From: Mucilaginibacter polytrichastri
GTDB lineage: Bacteria > Bacteroidota > Bacteroidia > Sphingobacteriales > Sphingobacteriaceae
Assembly: GCF_001911425.1 (NCBI RefSeq)
Contig: NZ_MPPL01000001.1
Span: 3,213,494 to 3,277,493 of the forward strand
Direction of reading: 5' to 3'
Length of the DNA stretch: 64,000 nt
This document shows positions 1 to 8,318 of this stretch, one piece after another; the stretch's first letter is position 1; each line of letters starts with the position of its first letter. Under the pieces are notes generated by a model. The model saw only the letters and a list, made by a program, of their open reading frames with translations. It was not told where the DNA came from and ran no database searches. A program made the translations under genes and the position numbers.

Positions 1-781
1 TAAACGTATAAAAGGCCACCGTTGTACCTATAGTAAAGCCAACTATCAGCAGTACTTCTTTTTTGTACTTCAGTAATTCGGTTAATGTGCCCTTGCGGGA
101 TAAGGATACCTTTTCGTTTTTAAAAGATTCTGTTTCCAGTAAACTGCGGCGCAGGTAAATGGCAGATACGGCCAGCACAGCACCCAGGCCAAACGGAATG
201 CGCCAGCCCCAGTCGCCCAGTTGTTCTTTGGTTAGCAAAAACCGCTGAAGCACCAATAAGATGGTAAGGGCAATTAACTGCCCCATGCACGATGTTACAT
301 ATTGAAAGCTGGAGTAAAACCCACGATGTTTTTTAGGTGCAATTTCGCTAAGGTAAGTCGCTGCGGTTCCATACTCGCCACCAATGCTTAAACCTTGCAG
401 CATACGGGCTAATACCAGTATAATTGGGGCAGCAATACCAATGTGCTTGTAGCCCGGTACCAGCATAATTATTAATGAGCCTGCACTCATTAGCAATACA
501 GACAAGGTAAGCGCCGCCTTACGGCCTTTACGATCTGCATAAGTGCCCATTACCCACCCTCCTATGGGGCGCATTAAAAACCCGATAGCAAATATCCCTG
601 CCGTGTTAAGCAACTGTACGGTTTCATTTTGCTTCGGGAAAAATGCTCCACCGAAGTATAGCGCAAACACCGAGTAAGCATACCAATCGTACCACTCCAC
701 CAAATTACCTATCGATCCGCCTACAACGCCTTTAACACGAGACCTGATTATTTGTGATTTACTGAGGGTAACTTGCTCCAT
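1..781 (-). CDS. MFS transporter, metabolite:H+ symporter (MHS) type, 3' part missing
   Basis: I translated this by hand because the ORF runs off the left edge. It reads from ATG at 781 for 260 codons without a stop. The N-terminus has the MHS-family signature GNLVEWYDWYAYSVFA, the MFS loop motif ADRKGRK, and LQGLSIGGEYGTAATYLSE, all typical of proton-coupled dicarboxylate/osmolyte carriers of the KgtP/ProP type. At least five hydrophobic segments are visible. The family is clear. The substrate is not, since the C-terminal half lies outside the window. It is divergent from the TPR gene at 1160, with a spacer of about 380 bp. Confidence 0.9.
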   Translation of the reverse strand, partial: MEQVTLSKSQIIRSRVKGVVGGSIGNLVEWYDWYAYSVFALYFGGAFFPKQNETVQLLNTAGIFAIGFLMRPIGGWVMGTYADRKGRKAALTLSVLLMSAGSLIIMLVPGYKHIGIAAPIILVLARMLQGLSIGGEYGTAATYLSEIAPKKHRGFYSSFQYVTSCMGQLIALTILLVLQRFLLTKEQLGDWGWRIPFGLGAVLAVSAIYLRRSLLETESFKNEKVSLSRKGTLTELLKYKKEVLLIVGFTIGTTVAFYTF

Positions 782-1159
782 GGTTTAAAAATATCAATTT
801 CCGGATGATTTACAGTATTGATTAGTGCTAAATACTACAAACAACCTTGGTGAGATATGCACTGAGAAATCATGCTACTAAATTTCATGATAGTTAAAAG
901 AGATGGTTTACGGTTTTTTTTATTACTCATCTCTATTTAGCGGCCTATTTCTAAAATATCCACCGGCTAGTTAAAATGGCCCAGCAGGTATTTGCAGAAA
1001 TAGCCGGCATTTTGCCAGAAGAAATACGCTGTCCTATTAACATAAGTATGCATTTGGCCAGGCAGCTATACAAAATCAAAACTTTGTTGGCTTTAATTAA
1101 GTAAATATCTTTTCAGGATAAAAATTTGTACTTTGCATCTCGTTCACTTTGGTGAAGTA

Positions 1160-2578
1160 ATGCATAAACCTTATCAAACATATTACCTCGTTATTGCACT
1201 ATGGTCATTGGCTATATTGTCATCTTGCCGGCAACATGCAAGTACACAAAATACCTACAAGCCGAATGCTTATGCCGATACCGCACACGTTAGCCAATTA
1301 ATAGCCAGGGCTGGTAAAATTGAGAATGCAGATACAAAGCTGCTGCTACCGATAATACAGCAATTATACCATATTAACATCCACACCGGCAATAAGAAAG
1401 CATTGGTATATGCCGAAATATTTCAGTCAACTTATTTCTGGCAATCTGCCAACCATTCGCAAGCCATGCAAATTGCCATTAAAGCGCTGGAGGATGCCGA
1501 AAGGTGGAAGATAAACCAGCCATTGCCACATATTTACCGCATTATTGCCAACCTGCACAAAGAGAACGGTAATTATATAATGGCAAACAGCACTGCCGAC
1601 AAAGGTTTAAACGCTGCCAAACTACACCATGATACCACCGGGCTAATAGAAATGCTTGGCCTGAAAGCCATGTTTACCCATACCTATTATTTAAAAATAA
1701 AACGCCCGCAAGATGATTTAACCAGCCTCAAGCTTCAATTTGAGGGGCTTAAGATAGCAGAATCCAGCAATGCCTATGAAAAGCTCAGAATACGCTTTTA
1801 CAATAACATAGCACAGAACTACAAAGACCAAAAAGCTTACGATAAAACGTTATACTATACTGATAAGGCCATTACGCTGGCTAATAAGTATAATCAGTTA
1901 CGCTCTTTAACTTACTCTTATTGCTGGCTTGGGGAGGCTTTATACTACATGGGCCAACATAATAAAGGCCTGGCCTATTTAAATCAGGCACTTGCCATTA
2001 CCAGAAAGATCAACGAACCCTACCGCCAAATGGAGGTTTACGAATCCATGTACGCTTGCTATCTGTACAACCATAATTACGAGCAGGCTTTAATGGCCAG
2101 TAACAAGGTAGCCAGCATGCGCGATTCTTTACAAATGGTTAAAAGCGTTAGGCAAACCGCTGATATGCAGCTGAAATATGAAGCTGTAAAAAAAGACCAG
2201 CAGATCCTATTACTCAACCAGTCTGAAAAAACCAAGAACCTAACCATTATAACAGTATTGGTAAGCTCAGTTATTTTTCTGGGGCTCTCTATCGTGTTAA
2301 TATTTCAGTACTTTATCATCAGGCGTAAAAACAAGGCTATCCGTAATAAAAACAAAATATTAAATGAGGCTTTGCTTAAAATAGCACATATCCAATCGCA
2401 CGAGGTGCGCAAACCGCTGGCCTCTATACTGGGCTTGATGAATGTGTTTAAAGCGCACAATTACGAGGTTGGCAAAGACGAGCTATTAATGGTAGAAACA
2501 TCTACCCAGGAGCTTGACGAAAAAATTCGCGATATTATTTTAGCAACAGAAAGTAAGAGCCACGGCGATGAGCAGTAA
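1160..2578 (+). CDS. TPR lipoprotein with a TM helix and a bare histidine-kinase dimerisation domain
   Basis: The track starts at 1133, but the internal Met at 1160 puts a lipoprotein-like signal (IALWSLAILSSC) at the N-terminus and is preferred, giving 472 aa. The middle (about residues 90-320) consists of tetratricopeptide-like helical repeats. A strong TM helix follows near residues 362-385, then a short coiled coil. The last 70 residues carry an H-box, SHEVRKPLASILGL, as in HisKA domains. The ORF then stops at SHGDEQ with no ATP-binding HATPase domain, so it cannot autophosphorylate alone. It may be phosphorylated in trans, act as a scaffold, or be a truncated kinase. The stretch 782-1159 upstream shows no other convincing gene. 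Confidence 0.8.
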   Translation: MHKPYQTYYLVIALWSLAILSSCRQHASTQNTYKPNAYADTAHVSQLIARAGKIENADTKLLLPIIQQLYHINIHTGNKKALVYAEIFQSTYFWQSANHSQAMQIAIKALEDAERWKINQPLPHIYRIIANLHKENGNYIMANSTADKGLNAAKLHHDTTGLIEMLGLKAMFTHTYYLKIKRPQDDLTSLKLQFEGLKIAESSNAYEKLRIRFYNNIAQNYKDQKAYDKTLYYTDKAITLANKYNQLRSLTYSYCWLGEALYYMGQHNKGLAYLNQALAITRKINEPYRQMEVYESMYACYLYNHNYEQALMASNKVASMRDSLQMVKSVRQTADMQLKYEAVKKDQQILLLNQSEKTKNLTIITVLVSSVIFLGLSIVLIFQYFIIRRKNKAIRNKNKILNEALLKIAHIQSHEVRKPLASILGLMNVFKAHNYEVGKDELLMVETSTQELDEKIRDIILATESKSHGDEQ

Positions 2579-2819
2579 GAGTTATCCAAAGCTGATTGTT
2601 ACGGTATATTCTTCCTGATCCGGCTATAGGGATTCCGTCGTAATAGCCTTCTTTTAAAAATGCGCGATACAAATTCAGCGGAGATCAACGCCTAATCCAC
2701 TGCAGAAATATGTCTTTGTAAACGTATATGACTTATAAGAGGCGAATCCACTGATGCAAATGTCATATTTGAGATTCTAGATTTATATTTTAGACTACTC
2801 TAACAGAATAAAACATTGT

Positions 2820-3570
2820 ATGAACAAAGCTAATCCAGAGTTACCAGATTGGATCTCAAGGCAAGCATCCTTAGGACCTAATGTAGAAGTAGATAGAAAA
2901 GACGACTACTCAATTAACGATCGTTTTTGGGATCTTCTTACGGTATGTTGCCCTCTGATTTTTGAAAGATATATGATTATCCTTCATCCATTTTGGATAA
3001 ATTTTGAAATAAAAAAATTAAAAGAAAGTGGGGTCGAAATTACGAAGGAAGTAGAAGATCAGAATAGAATGTATTTTAAATCCTTAACGTGGCCTAATTT
3101 CTTTCATTTGTATAATAAAGAATTCGATTTAAAAACAGCAGTTTCTATAACAGAAGAAATAAGACTTGAAATTATAAAAGAAAAAAAGAAATGGCCGGAA
3201 TATATTTGGTTTCCTAGCGAAGGGGATTTAGATAATACTCAAATTACAAAAATCAGAGACTCCATCATAGAAATACACGGCGACGTAGAAGTAAATTATT
3301 ATTACTGCTTTTTGAAAACCAGTGATTGGAATGAAGACCATATATATAAAGGGTTACTTTCCGAATTAGAAGAACTTTGGGCTAAGAATGAAATAAAGGA
3401 TAATCCAACTGCAATTTTCCCTGACTCAAAAGAATGGTGTATTGTTTTCTGATTTTGACATTGATATATCATTCATTGGAGGCACCGCTGAATTAATAAA
3501 TAAATTGACAGATGTAAAAGACCTTGATCTATTTGAAATAAAACCTAGGTACCGGGAAAAAGTAAAATAA
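2820..3570 (+). pseudogene. Unrecognised soluble protein gene, split by a +1 T in a T-run near the 3' end
   Basis: The first frame (2820-3452, 210 aa) ends at ...EWCIVF-stop. Skipping one T of the run at 3443-3446 continues as IVSDFDIDISFIGG and stays open for about 39 more codons to TAA at 3568-3570. The continuation reads like real protein (FIGGTAELINKL), so the intact product would be about 249 aa. The protein is charged and rich in W/Y, has no signal or TM segment, and I do not recognise the family. The base composition is visibly more AT-rich than the neighbours, which hints at an acquired accessory gene. A sequencing error in the homopolymer is the main alternative to a real mutation. 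Confidence 0.65.
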
Positions 3571-3621
3571 AAAAGTCCCCTTGTGTTTTCGAAGTGGCTT
3601 CTAAACATCACCGTAAGTCCA

Positions 3622-4824
3622 CTATACCTTCCTGCGTTTCTTTTCCTTTAAAATCAAACTCAGCTCGCGGCTCATTTGGCCTGCAATAGCCGTATTCTCC
3701 TGCGCCCGGCGAAACAGGTATGGTAACACTGCCTTAACAGGGCCATAAGGTACGTATTTAGCAATATTATAATCGGCGCTGCCCAGGTTAAAGCTCAGGT
3801 TATCGCTCATACCAAGCAGTTGCGAAAAATACACATGCGGGTGGTTATGCGGGATGCCTTTCTGCGTCATCAGGTTGGTAAGTACCAGGCAGCTATCCTC
3901 ATTATGCGTACCGGCTACAAAAGCAATTTTCTCAATGTAATCGGTACAAAATTTCAGAGCTTCGTTGTAATCCTTATCGGTTGCTTCTTTGGTAGCTTGT
4001 ATGGGCGAAGGGTACCCCATTTCGGCAGCACGCCTGCGCTCTTTTTCCATGTAAGCGCCACGCACCAGCTTGGCACCCAGGATAAAGCCTTCCAATTTGG
4101 CTACTTTAAAATCGGCTTTTAATGATTCCAGCTTATCATGGCGATAGATCTGGTAGGTGTTATAAACAATGGCTTTGTACTGGTTAAACTTGCGCATCAT
4201 ATCCATGGCAAGGCCGTCAATTGTTTTCTGTATCCAGGTTTCTTCGGCATCAACCATTACGGGCACGCCGGCGGTAAACGCCTTTTGGCAAATGGCCAAC
4301 ACACGTTCCTGCACTTTTTGCCACTCCTGCTCTTCTTCGGCAGTAAGGGCAGCGCCTGTATCTAATTTCTCGAGCAGGCCAAAACGGCCTACACCGGTAA
4401 CTTTAAATACAGTGATCGGCACAGCTTTGTCACCTGTTGCGCGGTTAATGGTGCGGATAATCTCGTCGCGGGTAAAATCGAATATAGATTCTTCATCTTC
4501 GCCCTCTACAGAATAATCTAAAATTGTACCTACATGCCCCGCTTGTAATTCTTTAATCACGGCATCGCATTCGGCAATGGTTTCGCCGCCGCAAAACTGT
4601 TTAAATATGGTGGCTTTAATTATACTCTTAATCGGCAGGCCAATCTTCATCGCAAAATTGGTCATTGGCGGGCCAACTTTAACCAGTGTGTTATTGTTAA
4701 TAGCCTTAAATAACCAGTAAGCGCGATCTAAACTACCATTAGAAAGATGCTTAAAAGCAATCTCGGTGTTTTCGAAAGAAAGAACGTTTTTTTTGGGTGC
4801 AGCGGAAGTATCGTTAGAAACCAT
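3622..4824 (-). CDS. Proline dehydrogenase
   Basis: This 400-aa protein fits the monofunctional FAD-dependent PRODH family, which oxidises proline to pyrroline-5-carboxylate. Visible family features are the TIM-barrel segments VPVMVDAEETWIQ and EGFILGAKLVRGAYMEKER, followed by VAGTHNEDS and the C-terminal RRAQENTAIAGQ, where the paired arginines contact the substrate carboxylate in the family. No aldehyde dehydrogenase domain is fused, so the P5C step must be encoded elsewhere. On the minus strand a perfect TAACTTTG box (4829-4836) ends only 4 nt before the ATG, so the transcript may be nearly leaderless. The gene is divergent from the S4 gene at 4889. Confidence 0.93.
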   Translation of the reverse strand: MVSNDTSAAPKKNVLSFENTEIAFKHLSNGSLDRAYWLFKAINNNTLVKVGPPMTNFAMKIGLPIKSIIKATIFKQFCGGETIAECDAVIKELQAGHVGTILDYSVEGEDEESIFDFTRDEIIRTINRATGDKAVPITVFKVTGVGRFGLLEKLDTGAALTAEEEQEWQKVQERVLAICQKAFTAGVPVMVDAEETWIQKTIDGLAMDMMRKFNQYKAIVYNTYQIYRHDKLESLKADFKVAKLEGFILGAKLVRGAYMEKERRRAAEMGYPSPIQATKEATDKDYNEALKFCTDYIEKIAFVAGTHNEDSCLVLTNLMTQKGIPHNHPHVYFSQLLGMSDNLSFNLGSADYNIAKYVPYGPVKAVLPYLFRRAQENTAIAGQMSRELSLILKEKKRRKV

Positions 4825-4828
4825 TTGG

Positions 4829-4836
4829 CAAAGTTA
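4829..4836 (-). promoter_or_regulatory. -7 box of the proline dehydrogenase promoter
   Basis: TAACTTTG on the minus strand matches the Bacteroidota TAnnTTTG consensus in every defined position and lies 4 nt upstream of the start codon. No clear -33 TTG was seen. Confidence 0.5.
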
Positions 4837-4875
4837 GAAAATGCATTATTATAACTCATTATCCTGCGAATAGTT

Positions 4876-4883
4876 TATTTTTG
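4876..4883 (+). promoter_or_regulatory. -7 box of the S4-protein/aroB promoter
   Basis: TATTTTTG is a full match to TAnnTTTG and ends 5 nt before the ATG at 4889, which predicts a leaderless or near-leaderless mRNA. No good -33 element is visible. Confidence 0.5.
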
Positions 4884-4888
4884 CCATC

Positions 4889-5095
4889 ATGATAAATTTT
4901 GAGCTCGAAGGCGAATATATCCCCCTTATACAACTGTTAAAAGCAACAAACCTGGTACAAACCGGCGGCGAAGCACAAATTGTAGTATCTGAGGGCGAAG
5001 TAAAATACAATGGTGAGGTTGATTACCGTAAACGCCTTAAAGTAAAAAAAGGTGACGTTGTTGACTTCAGGGGCCAAAAGATCACGGTAGTTTAA
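4889..5095 (+). CDS. Small S4-domain RNA-binding protein
   Basis: This 68-aa protein consists almost entirely of an S4 fold: LIQLLKATNLVQTGGEAQIVVSEGEVKYNGE followed by KRLKVKKGDVVDF. This is the YaaA/YbcJ-like family of stand-alone S4 proteins that bind structured RNA, probably during ribosome assembly or quality control; the role is a family inference. It ends 2 nt before the aroB start, so the two are very likely co-transcribed and perhaps translationally coupled. Confidence 0.88.
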   Translation: MINFELEGEYIPLIQLLKATNLVQTGGEAQIVVSEGEVKYNGEVDYRKRLKVKKGDVVDFRGQKITVV

Positions 5096-5097
5096 TT

Positions 5098-6171
5098 ATG
5101 GATACAGTACAAAACAATACGATAGAAAGCATTGGCTACAATGTTTACTTAAACGATAGCCTTAATGAGCTGGCCAATTTTGTGGAGCAGGGTAATTACT
5201 CTAAATTTTTTATCCTTACCGACGAATATACCAGTGTACATTGCCTGCCCTTGGTAGAAGAGAAATTTGCAGGTAAAACTTACGACCTGATAGAGATTAA
5301 CGCCGGCGAAGAAAACAAGACTATCGACTTTTGCATCGGTGTTTGGAAAATGCTGATCGATTTTGGTGCAGACCGCCATAGCCTACTCATTAATGTAGGC
5401 GGCGGTGTGGTTACCGACTTGGGTGGTTTTGCGGCATCAACCTTTAAACGGGGTATTGATTTTGTAAACGTTCCTACTACGGTATTGTCCCAAGTTGATG
5501 CCTCTGTTGGCGGCAAAACCGGTATCGATATGGATAGTATTAAAAACATCATCGGTACTTTTACCCAACCTAAAGCCGTATTTATAGAGCAGGCTTTCCT
5601 GAAAACCCTGCCATCAAGAGAAATACTATCCGGCCTGGCCGAGATGTTGAAGCACGGCTTAATTGCTGATGCAGATTATTGGGAAGCGCTTAAAAACAGT
5701 GATCTATCTATCCCATCTACTGATCTGATCGCGCAATCTGTGATAATCAAGAACCGGATCGTAATTTCGGACCCGACGGAGAAAAGCCACCGCAAGGCCT
5801 TAAACTTTGGCCACACGGTTGGCCATGCTGTTGAAACTTATTCGCTTGATAACGATGCGGATCACCTTACCCACGGCGAGGCTATTGCCATCGGGATGAT
5901 TTGCGAGGCCTGGCTTTCCGTTAAAAAGAATGCCGGCTTAACCGAAGACGGCCTTAATGATATAGTTAAAGTATTAACCCGATTTTATCCTAAATACAAA
6001 GTTAAAGAATCAACATTCGGTGCTTTAATTGAACTAATGAAGAAGGATAAGAAAAACGAAGGAAATACCATTAATTGTACGTTATTAAAGGCTGTAGGCG
6101 CTTATCAAATAAATCAGATTTGTACGGAAGACGAACTTTGCGAGAGTTTAAAATACTACGCAGCGTTGTAA
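5098..6171 (+). CDS. aroB: 3-dehydroquinate synthase
   Basis: This cytosolic enzyme converts DAHP to 3-dehydroquinate, the second shikimate step, using NAD and a divalent metal. The 357-aa length is normal. NAD-binding LINVGGGVVTDLGGFAAST is followed by DASVGGKTGID and the metal ligands within SGLAEMLKHG, NFGHTVGHAVE and the histidine of LTHGEAIAIG. The gene sits 2 nt after the S4 gene and is not part of the aro operon at 8-13 kb, so the pathway genes are split over two nearby units. Confidence 0.95.
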   Translation: MDTVQNNTIESIGYNVYLNDSLNELANFVEQGNYSKFFILTDEYTSVHCLPLVEEKFAGKTYDLIEINAGEENKTIDFCIGVWKMLIDFGADRHSLLINVGGGVVTDLGGFAASTFKRGIDFVNVPTTVLSQVDASVGGKTGIDMDSIKNIIGTFTQPKAVFIEQAFLKTLPSREILSGLAEMLKHGLIADADYWEALKNSDLSIPSTDLIAQSVIIKNRIVISDPTEKSHRKALNFGHTVGHAVETYSLDNDADHLTHGEAIAIGMICEAWLSVKKNAGLTEDGLNDIVKVLTRFYPKYKVKESTFGALIELMKKDKKNEGNTINCTLLKAVGAYQINQICTEDELCESLKYYAAL

Positions 6172-6213
6172 TTCGTTCAAAACACATTCTTTCTTTTTTT
6201 AGTTATTGTTAGT

Positions 6214-7110
6214 ATGATTCCCCTTAATGCTAAAAATGATGCTGTAGTAGTATTAATTTCCCTGTTGGTTACCTTAACCATTACAGAGATGTGGCTTAGC
6301 TACCGCGAAAACCGTCATTATTACGAAAAACGCGATACGCTTACTAATATCTATTTAACTACCATTACCTTTTTTATTAACCTGGTTGTTAAGGGATCCA
6401 CGTTTTTTGTACTGCAATACTTTTACAAGTTCAGGTTGTTCGAGATCAGCAATGTATTTTGGTACTGGTTTGTGCTTATTGTAACGCAGGATTTTTTATA
6501 CTGGGTGTTACACTACACCGGCCATTACTGCCGCTTTTTTTGGGCCATGCATGTAACCCACCATTCGTCGGAGCATTTTAACTTTTCTACCGGTTTCCGG
6601 TCTACCGTATTCGAGCCTTTGTACCGGGTTTTCTTTTACCTACCACTGGCTTTGATGGGTTTTAACGCTATAGATATATTGTATGCCTACCTCATCACCC
6701 AACTTTACGGTAATCTGGTACATACCCAATTCCAGATTAACCTGCCCAAATGGTACGGCTGGATCTTTGTTACCCCGTCGCACCACCGGGTACACCACGC
6801 CTCCAACATCCCCTACCTCGATAAAAATATGGCCATGATGCTCATCATCTGGGACCGCCTATTCGGCACCTATCAGGATGAAAACCTGCCCGAACCTATC
6901 AAATACGGCCTCACCCACCAACCCGAAGATACCAGCGCAGTCAACATCATTTTCCACGAATGGAAAGCACTGGTGCATGATGTAAAAAAAGCACCTGGTA
7001 TTAAAAACAAACTCGGCTATCTATTTAACCCACCAGGTTGGAGCCACGATGGCAGCACGCAAACGGCAAGGGCCTTGCAAAGGGAATATAAGCAGGAGAA
7101 GGCAGCGTAG
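6214..7110 (+). CDS. Sterol desaturase / fatty acid hydroxylase superfamily membrane enzyme
   Basis: This 298-aa integral membrane di-iron oxygenase has several hydrophobic helices in residues 10-175. Its histidine clusters HYTGH, HVTHH and HRVHH fit the superfamily pattern that binds two irons at the cytosolic face. Such enzymes hydroxylate or desaturate lipids (sterols, carotenoids, fatty acyl chains, alkylglycerols). The substrate cannot be read from sequence. It follows aroB by 43 bp on the same strand and might be co-transcribed, although the functions look unrelated. Confidence 0.88.
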   Translation: MIPLNAKNDAVVVLISLLVTLTITEMWLSYRENRHYYEKRDTLTNIYLTTITFFINLVVKGSTFFVLQYFYKFRLFEISNVFWYWFVLIVTQDFLYWVLHYTGHYCRFFWAMHVTHHSSEHFNFSTGFRSTVFEPLYRVFFYLPLALMGFNAIDILYAYLITQLYGNLVHTQFQINLPKWYGWIFVTPSHHRVHHASNIPYLDKNMAMMLIIWDRLFGTYQDENLPEPIKYGLTHQPEDTSAVNIIFHEWKALVHDVKKAPGIKNKLGYLFNPPGWSHDGSTQTARALQREYKQEKAA

Positions 7111-7166
7111 ATTTTACTTAATTAAATTCGTTATTATTGTTCGATGTCTAACCTGTCGCAATATTA

Positions 7167-8000
7167 ATGAACACGCTTAAAGTAATACTGATTACTACTG
7201 TACTGATAATTGCAGATGCGATTTTAGGGCATTACTTATCGATAGCCGCATTAATCTTTACTTTCGTTATAGCTGGTATAATTGCCTACTTATCAGCGAA
7301 ATTCAATACCCCCGTATGGTTATGTATGCTATTGGTAATAGCACCAATACTGGTAACTGATATAACTATCAAACTAACCAATAATGGTAACGACTTTGAA
7401 GCTGCCGGTTTAACTAATTTATTTTTCATATTCAACGTTGTAGTTTCTACTATAATCATCCTTTCCGTTTTAATTAAGTATCACAAACAAAAAACCATTT
7501 ATATCATATCATCATCTCTAATAATGCTGGCAATCGCTTATGCTCATCTTTCCTATTTCGATTTCTTAGGCTTAACTGAGAATACTAATGCGAGTGCAAC
7601 AAAAGCAATTTCAATAAAGAACAATATTTTCATTGGTGATCTTATATTCTCTGATAAGCAGATAATTTACAAAAGCGACACTTTAAAAATCATCGATGGT
7701 TGGTGCGAAAAACAAGTTATAGTAGATCATACACATCTGATCAAAAAATATAATATCGATTCGTCCATCAATTATGTTGTTCATTTAAAAAGCAATAAGA
7801 AATTCAAGGACCTGCAGATATATTATAAAGTTAACGATGGCGATATTAACGGGTCCAATCCTGCTGATTCTTTCCTAACGTTCAGCGATGTTAGATCTGC
7901 TCCGCAACCTTTAATAACGTTCTTCAAATTGAATCATATCATAAAAAATAGCACAACCATAAAACAGATAAGCATTGTACCGCCATTTAAAAATTATTGA
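7167..8000 (+). CDS. Membrane protein of unknown function
   Basis: This 277-aa protein has about five hydrophobic helices in residues 5-135 and then a soluble C-terminal domain of about 140 residues beginning around KNNIFIGDLIFSD. I do not recognise a family. The codon use is more AT-rich than in aroB. There is no terminator directly after the stop; the next element is the aro attenuator region. Confidence 0.7.
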   Translation: MNTLKVILITTVLIIADAILGHYLSIAALIFTFVIAGIIAYLSAKFNTPVWLCMLLVIAPILVTDITIKLTNNGNDFEAAGLTNLFFIFNVVVSTIIILSVLIKYHKQKTIYIISSSLIMLAIAYAHLSYFDFLGLTENTNASATKAISIKNNIFIGDLIFSDKQIIYKSDTLKIIDGWCEKQVIVDHTHLIKKYNIDSSINYVVHLKSNKKFKDLQIYYKVNDGDINGSNPADSFLTFSDVRSAPQPLITFFKLNHIIKNSTTIKQISIVPPFKNY

Positions 8001-8130
8001 TAAGTAACAAATTAAATTCGGAGCTTATTAAAAAGACCACTTTTTCAATCACCCAATAACTGCCAAATCTTTATTTTACCCAATTAAATTCTGTTTACCC
8101 CCTTTATTTTAACAAAATAAAAATTTTCTA

Positions 8131-8160
8131 TTGACAATTTAATTTTTAACAGTACATTTA
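8131..8160 (+). promoter_or_regulatory. Promoter of the pheA leader
   Basis: TTG (8131-8133) and TACATTTA (8153-8160, 7 of 8 to TAnnTTTG) are separated by 19 bp, the usual Bacteroidota geometry. Transcription would start around 8165-8168, about 10 nt before the leader-peptide ATG at 8178, so the whole attenuator below would be transcribed. Confidence 0.6.
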
Positions 8161-8177
8161 CCACAGTAATAATAAAA

Positions 8178-8243
8178 ATGAAATACACAGGTGCATATTA
8201 TTTTGGTTTCTACTTTTACTTTAGCAGTAAGAGCCGGGACTGA
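8178..8243 (+). CDS. Phe/Tyr-rich leader peptide of the aromatic operon attenuator
   Basis: This 21-codon ORF is too short for the track. It begins MKYTGAYYFGFYFYFSSK and contains five Tyr and four Phe codons, nine of 21, clustered just before the terminator region. Its last sense codons and stop (AGC CGG GAC TGA) are the very bases that form the 5' arm of the antiterminator. This is the layout of classical translation-coupled attenuation as in enteric pheA/trp leaders. Low charged Tyr or Phe tRNA would stall the ribosome upstream and leave the arm free. Rapid translation to the stop would cover it. The peptide itself probably has no function. Confidence 0.85.
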   Translation: MKYTGAYYFGFYFYFSSKSRD

Positions 8244-8287
8244 TATATGCCATAACAAGACATACAAAAATCAGAAAAAGTCCCGGC
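8233..8287 (+). promoter_or_regulatory. Antiterminator stem of the aro/pheA attenuator
   Basis: GCCGGGACT at 8233-8241 is complementary to AGTCCCGGC at 8279-8287, and CTGAT (8240-8244) can alternatively pair with ATCAG (8270-8274) to lengthen the stem. It competes for exactly the arm that builds the terminator. The 5' arm overlaps the leader stop codon, so ribosome position would decide which stem forms. Confidence 0.8.
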
Positions 8288-8310
8288 CCAACAGCCGGGA
8301 CTTTTTTTTT
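8275..8310 (+). terminator. Attenuator terminator before pheA
   Basis: AAAAAGTCCCGGC (8275-8287), loop CCAACA, then GCCGGGACTTTTT (8294-8306) form a perfect 13-bp stem continuing into a T-run ending at 8310. It ends 8 nt before the pheA ATG, so it can only work as a conditional terminator of the operon. Confidence 0.9.
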
Positions 8311-8318
8311 AACGCATT

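Noticed and set aside
976-1107. 43-codon ORF (MAQQVFAEIAGILPEEIRC...)
   Set aside because: Protein-like composition, but no recognisable family, no promoter and a short frame; may be a gene relic, not enough to call.
3426-3611. Minus-strand 61-aa ORF
   Set aside because: Shadow of the frameshifted gene's 3' part on the other strand.
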